DNA of 64,000 nucleotides from Miltoncostaea oceani (lineage in GTDB: Bacteria; Actinomycetota; Thermoleophilia; Miltoncostaeales; Miltoncostaeaceae): NCBI RefSeq assembly GCF_018141545.1, contig NZ_CP064357.1, positions 372,001 to 436,000 on the forward strand, written 5' to 3'. Numbering within the stretch: position 1 is the stretch's first letter; every line of letters begins with the position of its first letter. A program made the position numbers and the translations under genes. Below, one piece after another: positions 49,691 through 59,405 of this stretch. Under the pieces are notes generated by a model. The model was not told where the DNA came from. It made no database searches and saw nothing but the letters and a program-made list of their open reading frames with translations.

Positions 49691-50452
49691 TCAGTTGTCG
49701 AACCAGAAGACCAGTTGTGGCCGTCGACCGCGCCGCTCGAGTTCCCGCATCCGGTCGATGATCGGTGACAGGATCGGGTGCGGCCCACGCCGCTGCCACT
49801 GGTCTCCCATCGACGGAGCCCGGTGAGCATGCCGGGTCAGGTCCAGGCGCCCGGTCCGTCGAAGCAGGGAGGCGAGCCCCTCGACCTCTGAGACGGGCAG
49901 GAGGTCCGCGATCAGGAGCCGGCGGAGCTCATCGACACTCGTGACGCGCGGGCCGGGAAGGTCCATCCAACCCTCGAACCAGGGAATCTCCACCTCAGGG
50001 CCGCAGAGGGCCAGCCACTGCGCGGCGCGCTCGGGATCATCGGTCCGCCGGACGAGTTCGTAGCCCGCCACCCGGCAGTGCGTGGGGCCGTAGTCGATGC
50101 CACCGGCCCAGAGCCCATGGATCCGCTCGGCCTCCGCGGGATCCATCCAGGTGAAGCTGTGCAAGTCCGGATTGCTCTGCCAACCAGCAGCCGGCTCGTG
50201 GACCCCGCTCAGCCTCGCGCGAGCCTCTGTGCCATCGGGAGCGTCAACGGAACCCGGGTCGAGGATCAGCTCACACATTCGGGAGCTGAGCCATGACGGG
50301 ATGCCTCGAGGTGCGTGCCCCTCGTCTGTCTCGCCCCAGCCCATGACGAGGTCGAAGAGAGCGTGGTCGCGCCGTATGGAACCGGCCTCGAGCGTCGCTT
50401 CACCGGGGGCCTGCAGCGCGGCGTGGATGTCCTGTCCCATGCCACGGAACAT
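49691..50452 (-). CDS. conserved hypothetical protein, paralogue of 18113-18877
   Basis: A 253-residue soluble protein related to the one at 18113. Shared landmarks are IRRDHALFDLVMGWG, SFTWMDPAEA, DYGPTHCRVAGYE, IPWFEGWMDLPGPRVTSVDELRRLL and the C-terminus PQLVFWFDN. The function is unknown. It sits between a small gene and the topoisomerase pair. Two copies 31 kb apart in one window point to an element-specific family. Confidence 0.72.
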   Translation of the reverse strand: MFRGMGQDIHAALQAPGEATLEAGSIRRDHALFDLVMGWGETDEGHAPRGIPSWLSSRMCELILDPGSVDAPDGTEARARLSGVHEPAAGWQSNPDLHSFTWMDPAEAERIHGLWAGGIDYGPTHCRVAGYELVRRTDDPERAAQWLALCGPEVEIPWFEGWMDLPGPRVTSVDELRRLLIADLLPVSEVEGLASLLRRTGRLDLTRHAHRAPSMGDQWQRRGPHPILSPIIDRMRELERRGRRPQLVFWFDN

Positions 50453-50515
50453 AGGACCGACCGTCATCGCTGCAGCTCACTCCGCCGATCCGCGGCGCGC
50501 TCGGCCCAGCAGGGC

Positions 50516-53104
50516 CTAGAACGCGACGCAGACGCCGGCCAGGGCATCGCCCGGGCCGACTTCGATGGCCCGCTTTGCGACCACGGCGCGGCCGACCGGC
50601 GCAAGCGCCGCCGGATCCAGGCTGAAGACCTGCCCACGCTCGGAGTAGAAGACGACGCTCGCCCCCTCGATGGAGGGCGCCGAGAAGGCCACCTCCCCGG
50701 CGGGGTCGCGGGTCGGCTTCTTCGGATCCGAGGAGGCCACACCGCCGCCGCCGCGGCCCTTGGCCGGGTACTCGGTCATCGGGACCTTCTTCGCGAAGCC
50801 CTGGGCGTGGACGGTCAGCAGGTCCTCCCCGTGGTCGAGGCAGGCGGACACGACCCGGTCGGCGCCCTTCAGGCCCATCCCGGCGACGCCACCCGCGGAT
50901 CCGGTGGCGACGGGCCGCAACTTGGAGGTCTCGATCCGCAGTGCCTGGCCGTTGGCGCTGGCCATGATGACCTCGTCGCCCTCTGCGTGGCCGACGACGG
51001 CGATGATCCGGTCCCCGTCCGGGACCTTCATGCAGGGGACGCCGCCGGCGTGCGAGCCGGCGAGCATCGCCCAGTCGATCCGCTTGATCAGACCCTTCTC
51101 GGTCACGATCAGCGCGTGGGTGTGGGTGGAGCCGTCGGCGATGACCGTCGCGACCCCGTCGCCACGCTCGAGCCCGACGAGGGCCACTCCCTTGGTCTTT
51201 CGGCTCTCGAGGGCCGGCACCTGGACGCGGAACGCGGTGCCGCGCTCGGTGACCACCACGAGCGGCACGTCGGTGCGGCTCTCGATCGCGGCGACCAGAC
51301 GTGCCGAGTCCGACATGGTGATCGGAGCCGTGTTCGGCACCTTCGATGAGCGGGCGACGGCGACGGCGAAGCCGTTCGATGCCGCGTAGAGGGTGATGTC
51401 GGTCGCCGGCCCCGAGTGGACGGCGAGGCCGACCGCGCCGGCGCCTGAGGTCGCCTCTGCGGCCCCGTCAGCCGAGGGGGCGTTGAGATCCCCGTCGGAG
51501 AAGACCGTCTTGCGGGGAGATCCGAACTTGCGCTTGGTCTCCTTGAGCTCGGTGACCATGATCTCGCGGACACCCGACTCGGAGGTCAGGATCCCGGTGA
51601 TCACGTCGATCCGGGCCGCCTTGGTCTCGGCGTCCGCGCGCAGGCTGTCGTTGTTGAGCTTCGACAGGCGCTTGAGCGGCATGTCGATGATCCACTGGGC
51701 CTGCTGGTCATCGATCGGCAGGGCCTTCTTGGCGCCGTGCGGGGTGTAGCGCAGCTTGGCGATGAGCTTGGTCTTCGCGTCATCGTCATCGTCGGAGCCG
51801 CGGATGATCTTGACGACCAGGTCGATCATGTCGAGAGCCGCGAGCAGCCCGAGCAGGCGGTGGAGGTCGCGCTCGAGGACGCTGCGCTCGTGCTCCAGGC
51901 GCTTGGTGATGACGCCGTGGCGGAAGTCGTTGAAGCGGCCGAGGATCTCCAGCAGCCCGAGGACCTTCGGCTTGCCGTCGACGACCACGTTCATGTTGAA
52001 GGAGGAGCTGTCGCGCAGGCTCGTGAAGCGCAGCAGGTCCGCGATCAGCTTCTGGACGTTGCCGCCGCGCTTGCAGGCGATCATCACCCGGGCCGGCTGG
52101 CCCTTGTCGGCGATGTCCTTCGGCATCTCGGTGATCTCGGTGATCTTGCCGTCGCGGGCGCCCTTGACGATCTGGGACACGAGCTGCGACGGGCCCACCT
52201 GGTAGGGGAGCTCGGTCACGATCACTGCCTGGCGGTTGCCCGGCAGGTTCTCGAGGTGGAAGCGGCCCTGGACCTGGATCGTGCCCTGCCCGGTCTCGTA
52301 GCAGCCCTCGAGCTTCTCGGGGTTGACGATCACGCCGCCGCCGGGGAAGTCCGGGCCGGGCAGCCGCTTCATGATCTGCTTGAGCGTCGCCTCGGGGTGC
52401 TCGGCCAGATAGACGGCGGCGTCGATCACCTCAGCCATGTTGTGGGTGGGGATCGAGCAGCCCATGGCCCAGCCGATGCCGGACTGGCCCATGGTGAGGA
52501 GGGTCGGGAACGTGACCGGCAGCAGCGCCGCCTCGTCCTCGGTCTCGGAGAAGTTCGGCCGGTAGGGGACGACCTCGGGCCTCAGGTCCGACAGGAACTC
52601 GGAGGCGATCGCCGACAGACGGGACTCGGTGTACCGCTGGGCGGCCGCCGGGTCGCCGTCAAGGGAGCCCCAGTTGCCCTGGCCCTCGATCATCGGCGTG
52701 GTGCTCTGGAAGTCCTGGGCCATGCGGACCATCGCGTCATAGACGGCACTGTCGCCATGAGGATGGAACCGGCCGATCACCGCCCCGACGGTGAGGGCGG
52801 ACTTCTTGAAGGCCCGGTCGTTGCGCACCCCGAGGGCGTTCATCGCGAAGATGATCCGCCGCTGGACGGGCTTCAGACCGTCGATCGCCGGCAGGGCGCG
52901 GTGGAGGTTCACATACGACCCGTAGGCGTGGCCACGCGACTTCATCGCCTCGGAGATCTCGGCGGTGGCCCCGTCCCACGGGAAGTGGACCAGTTCGGCC
53001 TGCTCGTCGCCGTTGGTCTCGGGCGGGGGCGCCTCGAGGTCGTCTGTGAGGGTGATGTCGGTGTCGGGCATGTCGTCGCTCATAGGGGTTGTCTCATCGC
53101 TCAT
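50516..53104 (-). CDS. type IIA DNA topoisomerase subunit A (GyrA/ParC-like)
   Basis: An 862-residue DNA cleavage subunit. The catalytic tyrosine is Tyr158 in [10 protein letters not shown], with the preceding Arg. [27 protein letters not shown] is the DNA-gate helix, and [10 protein letters not shown] is present. The C-terminal part has six beta-pinwheel blades with the family repeats ([25 protein letters not shown] and others), but I see no clear GyrA box, so it may be topoisomerase IV-like. The start overlaps the stop of the B subunit (TGATG). Confidence 0.92.
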   Translation of the reverse strand: MSDETTPMSDDMPDTDITLTDDLEAPPPETNGDEQAELVHFPWDGATAEISEAMKSRGHAYGSYVNLHRALPAIDGLKPVQRRIIFAMNALGVRNDRAFKKSALTVGAVIGRFHPHGDSAVYDAMVRMAQDFQSTTPMIEGQGNWGSLDGDPAAAQRYTESRLSAIASEFLSDLRPEVVPYRPNFSETEDEAALLPVTFPTLLTMGQSGIGWAMGCSIPTHNMAEVIDAAVYLAEHPEATLKQIMKRLPGPDFPGGGVIVNPEKLEGCYETGQGTIQVQGRFHLENLPGNRQAVIVTELPYQVGPSQLVSQIVKGARDGKITEITEMPKDIADKGQPARVMIACKRGGNVQKLIADLLRFTSLRDSSSFNMNVVVDGKPKVLGLLEILGRFNDFRHGVITKRLEHERSVLERDLHRLLGLLAALDMIDLVVKIIRGSDDDDDAKTKLIAKLRYTPHGAKKALPIDDQQAQWIIDMPLKRLSKLNNDSLRADAETKAARIDVITGILTSESGVREIMVTELKETKRKFGSPRKTVFSDGDLNAPSADGAAEATSGAGAVGLAVHSGPATDITLYAASNGFAVAVARSSKVPNTAPITMSDSARLVAAIESRTDVPLVVVTERGTAFRVQVPALESRKTKGVALVGLERGDGVATVIADGSTHTHALIVTEKGLIKRIDWAMLAGSHAGGVPCMKVPDGDRIIAVVGHAEGDEVIMASANGQALRIETSKLRPVATGSAGGVAGMGLKGADRVVSACLDHGEDLLTVHAQGFAKKVPMTEYPAKGRGGGGVASSDPKKPTRDPAGEVAFSAPSIEGASVVFYSERGQVFSLDPAALAPVGRAVVAKRAIEVGPGDALAGVCVAF

Positions 53105-55242
53105 CAGGCGACCTCGTCGTTCAGGCCGATGTCCTCGAGCCAGAGTCGTCGCGGTTCGGGCCGTGAGCCCATGATCAGGTTCAGGGTGTCAGCGGCCTCA
53201 GTCGGATCCTCCACGGTCACCTGGAGCAGCGAGCGGGTCTCTGGATCCAGCGTCGTCCGCGCCAGGTCCGAGGCGTTCATCTCGCCCAGTCCCTTGAAGC
53301 GCGAGACGTCGTCACCGCTTCGCTTGTGCTTCTTCACAAGGTCGGCGCGTTCCTGGTCTGTGAGCGCATAGACGAACTTCTCCCCACGCGAGTCGAGGTT
53401 GATCCGGTAGAGCGGGGGGTTCGCGATGAAGATGCGCCCCTCGGCGATCATCTGCGGGAACAGCTCCGAGAACATGGTCAGGAGCAGGTTGGTGATGTGC
53501 GCGCCGTCGACGTCGGCGTCCGCGAGGATCACGACCTTGCCGTAGCGGCGCATCTGCGGCTCGAGAGTGGCCACGACCGCCCGGCCGATCACGTCCTTAC
53601 GGCCGCCGAGAGCGGTGAGGATGCCCTCGATCTCGACGTTGTCGAAGGCGCGCCCGTTCTTGGCGCCGAGCACGTTCAGCACCTTGCCTCGGATCGGCAT
53701 GATCGCCTGATAGGCGGCGTCGCGGGCGGCCTTGGCCGACCCCATCGCGGAGTCTCCCTCGACGATGAACAGCTCCCGCTCCTCGACCGGGCGCGTCTCG
53801 AGGCAGTCGGCCAGCTTGCCGGGCAGGTTCGAGTCGCTGAAGATGCTGGTCGCGTTGTCGCGCAGCTTCTTGGAGATCTTGCCCTTGGCCAGGCGGATCT
53901 CGCGGGCGAGCAGGCACCGCTCGAGGATGGCCTTGGCCTGCTTGGCGTTCGCCTTGTCGGACAGCCAGGCGCTGAGGACCGCGTAGGCGTAGGTCGCGAC
54001 GGCGGTCTGGCCCTCGGGGTTGTTCAGCCGGCCCTTGGTCTGGCCTTCGAACTGCGGGTTCTCGATCTTGACAGTGACCGCGGCGGTGAGCCCCTCGAAG
54101 ATGTCGCGACCGTCAAAGGCCTCCTTCTTGTCCTTCTTGAGCTTGCCCTCGGAGTAGGCGAAGGCGCTGACGGCGCGCGTCACGGCGCGCCGCAGGCCTG
54201 AGACGTGGGTGCTGCCGTCGCCAGTCGGGACGACGTTGGCGAAGGAGAAGATCCGCTCGTCCGCCGACTTGGTCCACTGGAGGGCGATCTCGACCGGGAT
54301 CGCCGCGGCGGCCTCGTCGATCGCCTCGCGCTCGACCGGGTCGATCTCGGAGGAGAAGTTCAGGATCCCCGGGTGGATCGCCTCGCGCTCGGCGTTCATC
54401 TCGGCGATCAGGTCGGCGATGCCGTTCTTGGAGACGAAGACCTGCTGGGGCTTGCCCGGGATCTGCAGCACGAAGCGCAGGCCGCGCACGAGGTAGCTCT
54501 TCTCGCGCAGTCGCTGCTCGATCGTGGAGGCGCTGTAGCGCACGTCCGAGTCGAAGATGGTCGAGTCGAAGAGCCACGAGACGGTGGTCCCGGTGCCCTC
54601 GCCCTTCTTCAGCTTGCGGCCCTGGGTGACGGCCTGGGTGGACTTGCCGCGGGCGTAGGCGGCGGTCCAGGCGTGCCCGTCGCGGCGCACCTCGACCCGC
54701 AGCCACTCCGAGAGGGCGTTGGTGACCGAGGCGCCGACGCCGTGGAGGCCACCGGACACCTTGTAGCCCCCTCCGCCGAACTTGCCGCCGGCGTGGAGCT
54801 TGGTGAAGACCAGGTCGAGCGCCGACTCGCCGCTCTTGGTGTGAGTGGCGACGGGGATGCCGCGGCCGTTGTCAGTGACCTCGAGTGTGTTGTCCTCACC
54901 GAGGGTGACGGTGATCTCGGTGCAGTGTCCGGCGAGTGCCTCGTCGACGGCGTTGTCGACGATCTCCCAGATCAGGTGATGGAGACCGCGCGAGGTCGTC
55001 GAGCCGATGTACATGCCCGGTCGGACACGGACGGGATCGAGTCCCTCGAGGACGGTGATCTCATCGGCGCCGTAGTCCTCTGACGGCTCGGGCGTGCTCT
55101 TCGGCTTGGTCAAGGCGGTCGGTTTCTCCGGGGTCGTCGCGCGTTCTCGAGCCGACTGTACCAAGGCATCTCGGCCGTCCTGCTCGATGTCTTGCTCCGG
55201 CGGAGCGAAGGCGCCCACGACTGTATGGCCGCCTCGACGCAC
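53104..55242 (-). CDS. type IIA DNA topoisomerase subunit B (GyrB/ParE-like)
   Basis: The ATPase subunit (up to 712 residues). [15 protein letters not shown] near 91 and [11 protein letters not shown] near 118 bind ATP and Mg. [15 protein letters not shown] is the next signature. The TOPRIM metal site is [20 protein letters not shown] near 495 and [12 protein letters not shown] near 572; PLRGK is replaced by PIRGKVLNV as in ParE-like enzymes. The true start is uncertain: the first 45 residues are poorly conserved in character and a TACAGT box lies within them. Operon with subunit A. Confidence 0.93.
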   Translation of the reverse strand: MRRGGHTVVGAFAPPEQDIEQDGRDALVQSARERATTPEKPTALTKPKSTPEPSEDYGADEITVLEGLDPVRVRPGMYIGSTTSRGLHHLIWEIVDNAVDEALAGHCTEITVTLGEDNTLEVTDNGRGIPVATHTKSGESALDLVFTKLHAGGKFGGGGYKVSGGLHGVGASVTNALSEWLRVEVRRDGHAWTAAYARGKSTQAVTQGRKLKKGEGTGTTVSWLFDSTIFDSDVRYSASTIEQRLREKSYLVRGLRFVLQIPGKPQQVFVSKNGIADLIAEMNAEREAIHPGILNFSSEIDPVEREAIDEAAAAIPVEIALQWTKSADERIFSFANVVPTGDGSTHVSGLRRAVTRAVSAFAYSEGKLKKDKKEAFDGRDIFEGLTAAVTVKIENPQFEGQTKGRLNNPEGQTAVATYAYAVLSAWLSDKANAKQAKAILERCLLAREIRLAKGKISKKLRDNATSIFSDSNLPGKLADCLETRPVEERELFIVEGDSAMGSAKAARDAAYQAIMPIRGKVLNVLGAKNGRAFDNVEIEGILTALGGRKDVIGRAVVATLEPQMRRYGKVVILADADVDGAHITNLLLTMFSELFPQMIAEGRIFIANPPLYRINLDSRGEKFVYALTDQERADLVKKHKRSGDDVSRFKGLGEMNASDLARTTLDPETRSLLQVTVEDPTEAADTLNLIMGSRPEPRRLWLEDIGLNDEVA

Positions 55243-55634
55243 TCGCCCGGAGTTCCCCTACTGCGACCGACCGGGATGGGACGGACACGCCTCACGCCGC
55301 CACAGTCGGTTCCGCAGACGGCATCGCTTCGCGGCGCTGACATCGGTGAGGAGGTGGCGCCGGGCGATGACAGTCGCCGTCGACCTCGCGACTCACATGC
55401 TCGAGCTGAGTCTCACCATGGTCGGCCGCCGATGACATCCAGGAGGATGACGATGCCGAGGACCAGGATCACCATGATCGCGATCGCGACCCTGTCGCGG
55501 CGTCGGCTCAATGGGGGCGGGGGAGAGGGCCGCCCGGTCATCGAGTGGAGTACCCCGCCCAGGTCGCTCCGTCACCGGGACCCGCCGGGGCGAGAGAGAG
55601 GCGCCGGGGCGCCGGCGTCCTACGGTGACCGGAG
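55243..55634. other. divergent intergenic region upstream of the topoisomerase operon
   Basis: A 392-nt gap. It contains a possible 32-codon membrane-peptide frame on the minus strand (55413-55511) and the TACGGT box (8 nt before ATG 55635). No other structure was recognised. Confidence 0.5.
55413..55511 (-). CDS. possible single-pass membrane peptide, 32 aa
   Basis: TTG-initiated frame: MSRRRDRVAIAIMVILVLGI and a further 12 residues ending in Pro-Trp. It has the basic start and single hydrophobic helix expected of small membrane proteins, but is short and rests on a TTG start. Confidence 0.35.
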   Translation of the reverse strand: MSRRRDRVAIAIMVILVLGIVILLDVIGGRPW

Positions 55635-56198
55635 ATGGCACGGGGAAAGTCAGGAACCACGGGAGGGCCACGACGCGATCCGGCGAGGCGGATCCTGGTG
55701 GCGGATGTTCCGCGCCTCGATCGTCCCTACGGCGCGCGGGTCCTCCTCGGCGACGGCGATGTGAGGGGCTGGGACGGAGCGGATCCCGCCGCGCGATCCG
55801 TCTTCAACATCCTCAAGCGGGCCTACTTCGTCCCGCACGGCGAGGCCGGTCTCTACTGCAACGGCCGCGAACAGGGCTTCCGGATCACGCGCGGTGGCGC
55901 TCGCCCGACGACCGTCTGGTTCTCGGAGAACCGCAACAGCGACCACGTCGTCGTCTACGTCCTGCCCCGCACGGCGAGCGACGCGATCAGCATGGCTCGG
56001 ATCGCTGAGGGCGACACCGTCTATGAGCAGCGCACCATGTTCGATCATGACAAGCGTGCCGAGGCGGCGAGGTTCATCGCGGCCAAGCTCGGAGCGATCC
56101 CCGCCAGCAAGGTCTGGCCCGAGGATCTCCTCGACGCCCCGGCGCCGGTCCTTCATCGCTCCGTCTCGGCAGCCCTGCGCGCCGGCTCACGCATCTGA
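55635..56198 (+). CDS. tagged hypothetical protein, 187 aa
   Basis: A 187-residue protein starting MARGKSGTTGGPRRDPARR, a basic flexible tail that includes the shared tag, followed by an alpha/beta domain (ARSVFNILKRAYFVPH, TVWFSENRNSDHVVVYV). No family was recognised. A TACGGT box lies 8 nt upstream. It overlaps the convergent secreted-protein gene by 12 nt. Confidence 0.7.
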   Translation: MARGKSGTTGGPRRDPARRILVADVPRLDRPYGARVLLGDGDVRGWDGADPAARSVFNILKRAYFVPHGEAGLYCNGREQGFRITRGGARPTTVWFSENRNSDHVVVYVLPRTASDAISMARIAEGDTVYEQRTMFDHDKRAEAARFIAAKLGAIPASKVWPEDLLDAPAPVLHRSVSAALRAGSRI

Positions 56199-57536
56199 GC
56201 GGGATGCGAGGCTCTCGAGTCGGCTGAGGTCGCGCAACGCAGCCTGGGCGATCCACTGGGTCCTCGACAGCTGGGTGACGTTCACCCGGACCGAGCGCAC
56301 CGGCACGCGCCGGGAGAGGGAGGGCAGTCCCCCTCCTGTGATCCGGGCACAGAGGACGGCGACCTGGTGCCGGGCCTCCAGGCTGATCCGGTGGTTGATG
56401 GCCAGCTGACCGCGGCTGACGGTGATGCGCCCGGCGCGCTGGCGCGGTCGCGGAGGCGCTGGTCGCCCATCAAGGCGCGCGGTGAGCCGCTTGGCCCTCC
56501 AGAGGGCTCCCTGGCTGATCCGCTGGTTGATGCGCAGCTGGGAGACGCTCAGACGTACAGCCCCACGGCCGTTCGGCGCAGGAGTACTCGGCGTGCAGTC
56601 GGCCCGCGGGTTCGAGCCAGGGTCGGGACCGGGGGAGGGGGAGCCGCCGGCGCGCTGGCGGGGGGTTCCCTGACGAGCCCACTCCGCAGCCCCGAGTCCC
56701 TTCGCGACGCCACCCTCGATCACACGGCCGAGCATCAGATCCGACATGTAGGAGGGCAGGATCATGCAGCCGAAGCCGGGGTCCCTCGCCTGGTAGGAGC
56801 TATGGACGTTGCACCCGGCGTGGACGGCGTCGGAGTCGGTGCTGCTCGGCCATCCGTTGGGTGGGGTGTAGAAGGCGACGACCTGGTGGAGCCACTCATG
56901 GACCATCAGATGCGGGTTCGGGTCCGCTCCGCTGCCTGTCGGCCTGACCGGGAACATCGCCCGGTGGATGGTGCTGCTCCCCGTGGCCCGACCTGCTGGG
57001 CTCGAAGGGCCCGCAGGCACTCGGGCAAAGCCGGCGTCGTAACCGGCCGGCATCGGCACCGCATAGACGTCATCCCCGCCTGCCCAGGGCGTGTCGGCGA
57101 GCACCACGTCCATCTGGATCCCGACCGCGCACTCCGACAGCTGGCCGACCAGCTGGACGAAGGCATCCGCCCCCGCCAGCGCCCCGGAGGCTTGCGCCGC
57201 CGGCAGGGTCGCCCCGGAGCTCGAGCTCATGAACAGCTGGTAGTGGATCTTCCAGATGGGCACCTGGGCGGGGCACCCACTGGTGGCGACGCTTCCAAGC
57301 GGGGTCGGCGCTGCCATCGCCGGGGACCCGGACCCGAACGCGGCGGCGATCATCACCGAGGCGATCAGCCAGAACGTGATCCATCTGCGCGGGCAAGGTC
57401 GGGCTGGGGCGAGGATGGGAGCTCTCCTGAACGGGGGTTCGGTTCCCCGCGCGAGCCCTCCGGCGCGGCGACCTGGCGCGAGGGTAGCGGCATCACCGGC
57501 GCGTACGCTCCTCACCCGGGTCGAGCGGGTCGCCAC
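56187..57536 (-). CDS. secreted HExxH protein with QRISQ-type repeats
   Basis: Up to 449 residues. A hydrophobic export segment (FWLIASVMIAAAFGSG) lies about 50 residues into the longest frame, so the true start is uncertain. The exported part has HLMVHEWLHQVV, an HExxH zinc-protease motif. After a Pro/Gly-rich linker there are three tandem repeats of about 35-50 residues built on VSQLRINQRISQGALWRAKR, VSRGQLAINHRISLEAR and NVTQLSRTQWIAQAALRD. The repeats probably form helices that bind the cell wall. Likely a surface-anchored metalloprotease-like protein. Confidence 0.7.
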   Translation of the reverse strand: MATRSTRVRSVRAGDAATLAPGRRAGGLARGTEPPFRRAPILAPARPCPRRWITFWLIASVMIAAAFGSGSPAMAAPTPLGSVATSGCPAQVPIWKIHYQLFMSSSSGATLPAAQASGALAGADAFVQLVGQLSECAVGIQMDVVLADTPWAGGDDVYAVPMPAGYDAGFARVPAGPSSPAGRATGSSTIHRAMFPVRPTGSGADPNPHLMVHEWLHQVVAFYTPPNGWPSSTDSDAVHAGCNVHSSYQARDPGFGCMILPSYMSDLMLGRVIEGGVAKGLGAAEWARQGTPRQRAGGSPSPGPDPGSNPRADCTPSTPAPNGRGAVRLSVSQLRINQRISQGALWRAKRLTARLDGRPAPPRPRQRAGRITVSRGQLAINHRISLEARHQVAVLCARITGGGLPSLSRRVPVRSVRVNVTQLSRTQWIAQAALRDLSRLESLASRSDA

Positions 57537-57610
57537 GAGTAGTGATCTGGTCTATGAACTTTCCCCAGCTTGCCGATGCAACCGATCCGGGACGTCGTCT
57601 GTTGTGAGCA

Positions 57611-58000
57611 ATGACGACGACATCGACTACTCCGAGCTCCGACCCCAAGACGGGCAAGTCCGCCGTCATCCTCCAGATCCGCCTGAGCGGGGCCCTGCCG
57701 CGTAGCGGCGCCCTGGCCAGCTTCACGACCGAACCGGGCAAGCTCACCCGGGCGGAGATCGGCCGCGTCCGCGACCAGCTCGCCGAGATGCTCGGATTCG
57801 CCCTGACCGTGAGGCTCAACGACGCCGTGATCGAGCTCCTGAGCGAGGACGGTCGGGTGCTCCGCTCTAGCCGCCTGCTCGAGGCTCCGGCGCGTGATCG
57901 CTACCTCGCCGCCGAGGTCGCCCCGGGTGAGGGCGCGGGCCCGCTCGAGGCCTGGCTGGTCAAGGCCGCTCTCAGCTTCGGCAGAAAGCGCAGCGTCTGA
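57611..58000 (+). CDS. hypothetical protein, 129 aa
   Basis: A 129-residue soluble alpha/beta protein starting MTTTSTTPSSDPKTGK, with strand VILQIRLSG, helix TRAEIGRVRDQLAEML and strand ALTVRLNDAVIELL. No family was recognised. Confidence 0.65.
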   Translation: MTTTSTTPSSDPKTGKSAVILQIRLSGALPRSGALASFTTEPGKLTRAEIGRVRDQLAEMLGFALTVRLNDAVIELLSEDGRVLRSSRLLEAPARDRYLAAEVAPGEGAGPLEAWLVKAALSFGRKRSV

Positions 58001-58047
58001 GCCAGAGAGTCGGGTGATCGACCGCGGGCGGAGCCTAGGGTCGATCG

Positions 58048-58476
58048 ATGCGGTATCTGATCGCCGCCCTGCTCGGGCTCGTCATGGTCGCCGGCCTCGT
58101 CGCGCTCTCCCACACCTGGGCCGGTCGGATCGTCGCCGAACAAGCCCCTCTCGTCGCGGCGCCGAGCGCAGAGGCCCTTCGGGAGCCGAGTGAGGCCGAG
58201 ACCCGGGAGCGGGCTCGCGTCCTGGCTCAGGCGATCGCGCGGACCGCTGCCGGCGCCACGGACCCCCTGTCCGCTGTCCGAGAGGCCTTCCCCGGTGTGT
58301 CGGTGAACGGCGGGGAGGGGGAGGGGAGCGTCAGCCTGCTCCCTGCGGGACCGGGGTGCCTGGAGGTCTGCGTCGAAGCTTCCGAGGAGGTCACCGAGTG
58401 CGCGGAGTCGGGTCAGCTCACAAGCGCGTCGAGCATCCCGATGCCGAAGGCCAGCACGCTGGCGAGCGCCCAGTAG
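58048..58476 (+). CDS. secreted or membrane-anchored small protein
   Basis: A 142-residue protein with an N-terminal hydrophobic segment (MRYLIAALLGLVMVAGLVAL) acting as signal or anchor, then a helical region and two cysteines (GCLEVCVE). A TAGGGT box lies 6 nt before the ATG. Its 3' end overlaps the convergent membrane-protein gene by 64 nt. Confidence 0.6.
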   Translation: MRYLIAALLGLVMVAGLVALSHTWAGRIVAEQAPLVAAPSAEALREPSEAETRERARVLAQAIARTAAGATDPLSAVREAFPGVSVNGGEGEGSVSLLPAGPGCLEVCVEASEEVTECAESGQLTSASSIPMPKASTLASAQ

Positions 58477-58796
58477 ATCACCGCGCTGATCGTCCCCAGG
58501 GGCTCGATCAGCAGCAGGTAACCGACCGCTGACAGACCCCAGAACGTCAGCAGGGCCCCGCACATCATCAGGTAGAAGAAGCCGGCAATCCCCCGGGCCC
58601 CTGCCCAGCGCGCGCTGGCCAGGATCGCGAAGATGATGATCACCGGCATCGCCATCCATGCGTAGGGCGAGGCCAGGATCTCCTGTTCGATCAGCGCGGT
58701 CCTGAAGAGCAGGTAGAGGTAGAGGGCGAGCGCCCCCGGGACCAGGACCACGGCGCCGAGCAGGCACCGCAGGACCTTCTTCTCACCGTGGGCCAT
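58413..58796 (-). CDS. four-helix membrane protein, 127 aa
   Basis: A 127-residue protein with four hydrophobic helices (about residues 11-32, 44-62, 68-90, 98-120) and a basic cytoplasmic start (MAHGEKKVLR). No family was recognised; no catalytic motif. Confidence 0.72.
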   Translation of the reverse strand: MAHGEKKVLRCLLGAVVLVPGALALYLYLLFRTALIEQEILASPYAWMAMPVIIIFAILASARWAGARGIAGFFYLMMCGALLTFWGLSAVGYLLLIEPLGTISAVIYWALASVLAFGIGMLDALVS

Positions 58797-58874
58797 CGCG
58801 GCGAGGGTAGGAGCCGCTCATCGCCTCGAGGCGAAACCCCGGCGGCGCCATCGGCGGGTCGCACACTGGCGCCG

Positions 58875-59405
58875 ATGGCACGCACGCGCTTTCGCTTCCG
58901 CAAGACCTTCCCTCTCCTCGGCAGGCTCCTCACCGGGACCGTCAGTCGCCGCGGCGTCTCGCTGAACCTGAGGCTCGGGCTCTTCTCACGCAGCTGGGGG
59001 ACGCGCGGGACGACGACGACGATCGACGTCCCCGCCACCAGCGGCATCTTCTTCCGCAAGGAGGAGCGACGCAGGAAGCCCCCGTCGGACCCGTTGGAGC
59101 GCGAGCTCCACGAGGCCGAGGTCCGGCGCCGGCGCTGGAGGCGGGTCTGGATCTGCCTGCTCTGGCTCACCGCCCTCATCGGCCTCGGCCGCTACGGGAT
59201 CGAGGCCCTCGGGGGCTGCGCCGGCCTGGGAGGCCTGGTCAGGCTCGCGATCCTCATCGGGCTCCAGGCGGTGCTGATCTCCTACCTCTACCGGCGCGTC
59301 GCCCTGCTGCGGAGCATCCTCATCGTCGTGGTGATGATCGCCCTCGGCTACCTGCAGTGGCGCCTCCACGGCATCTGGATCAGCCCGCCGGGGACCTGTC
59401 CCTGA
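58875..59405 (+). CDS. DUF4236-containing membrane protein
   Basis: A 176-residue protein. The N-terminal 55 residues (FRFRKTFPLLG, SRRGVSLNLRLGLFS, TTTIDVPATSGIFFR) match the small DUF4236 domain. A basic helix follows, then three membrane helices at about 95-165. The function of the family is unknown. Its MARTRF start is part of the DUF4236 domain and is not the MxRGR tag. Confidence 0.8.
   Translation: MARTRFRFRKTFPLLGRLLTGTVSRRGVSLNLRLGLFSRSWGTRGTTTTIDVPATSGIFFRKEERRRKPPSDPLERELHEAEVRRRRWRRVWICLLWLTALIGLGRYGIEALGGCAGLGGLVRLAILIGLQAVLISYLYRRVALLRSILIVVVMIALGYLQWRLHGIWISPPGTCP

Noticed and set aside
58875-58892. MARTRF start as a member of the tagged set
   Set aside because: It belongs to the DUF4236 domain itself and lacks Gly at position 4.
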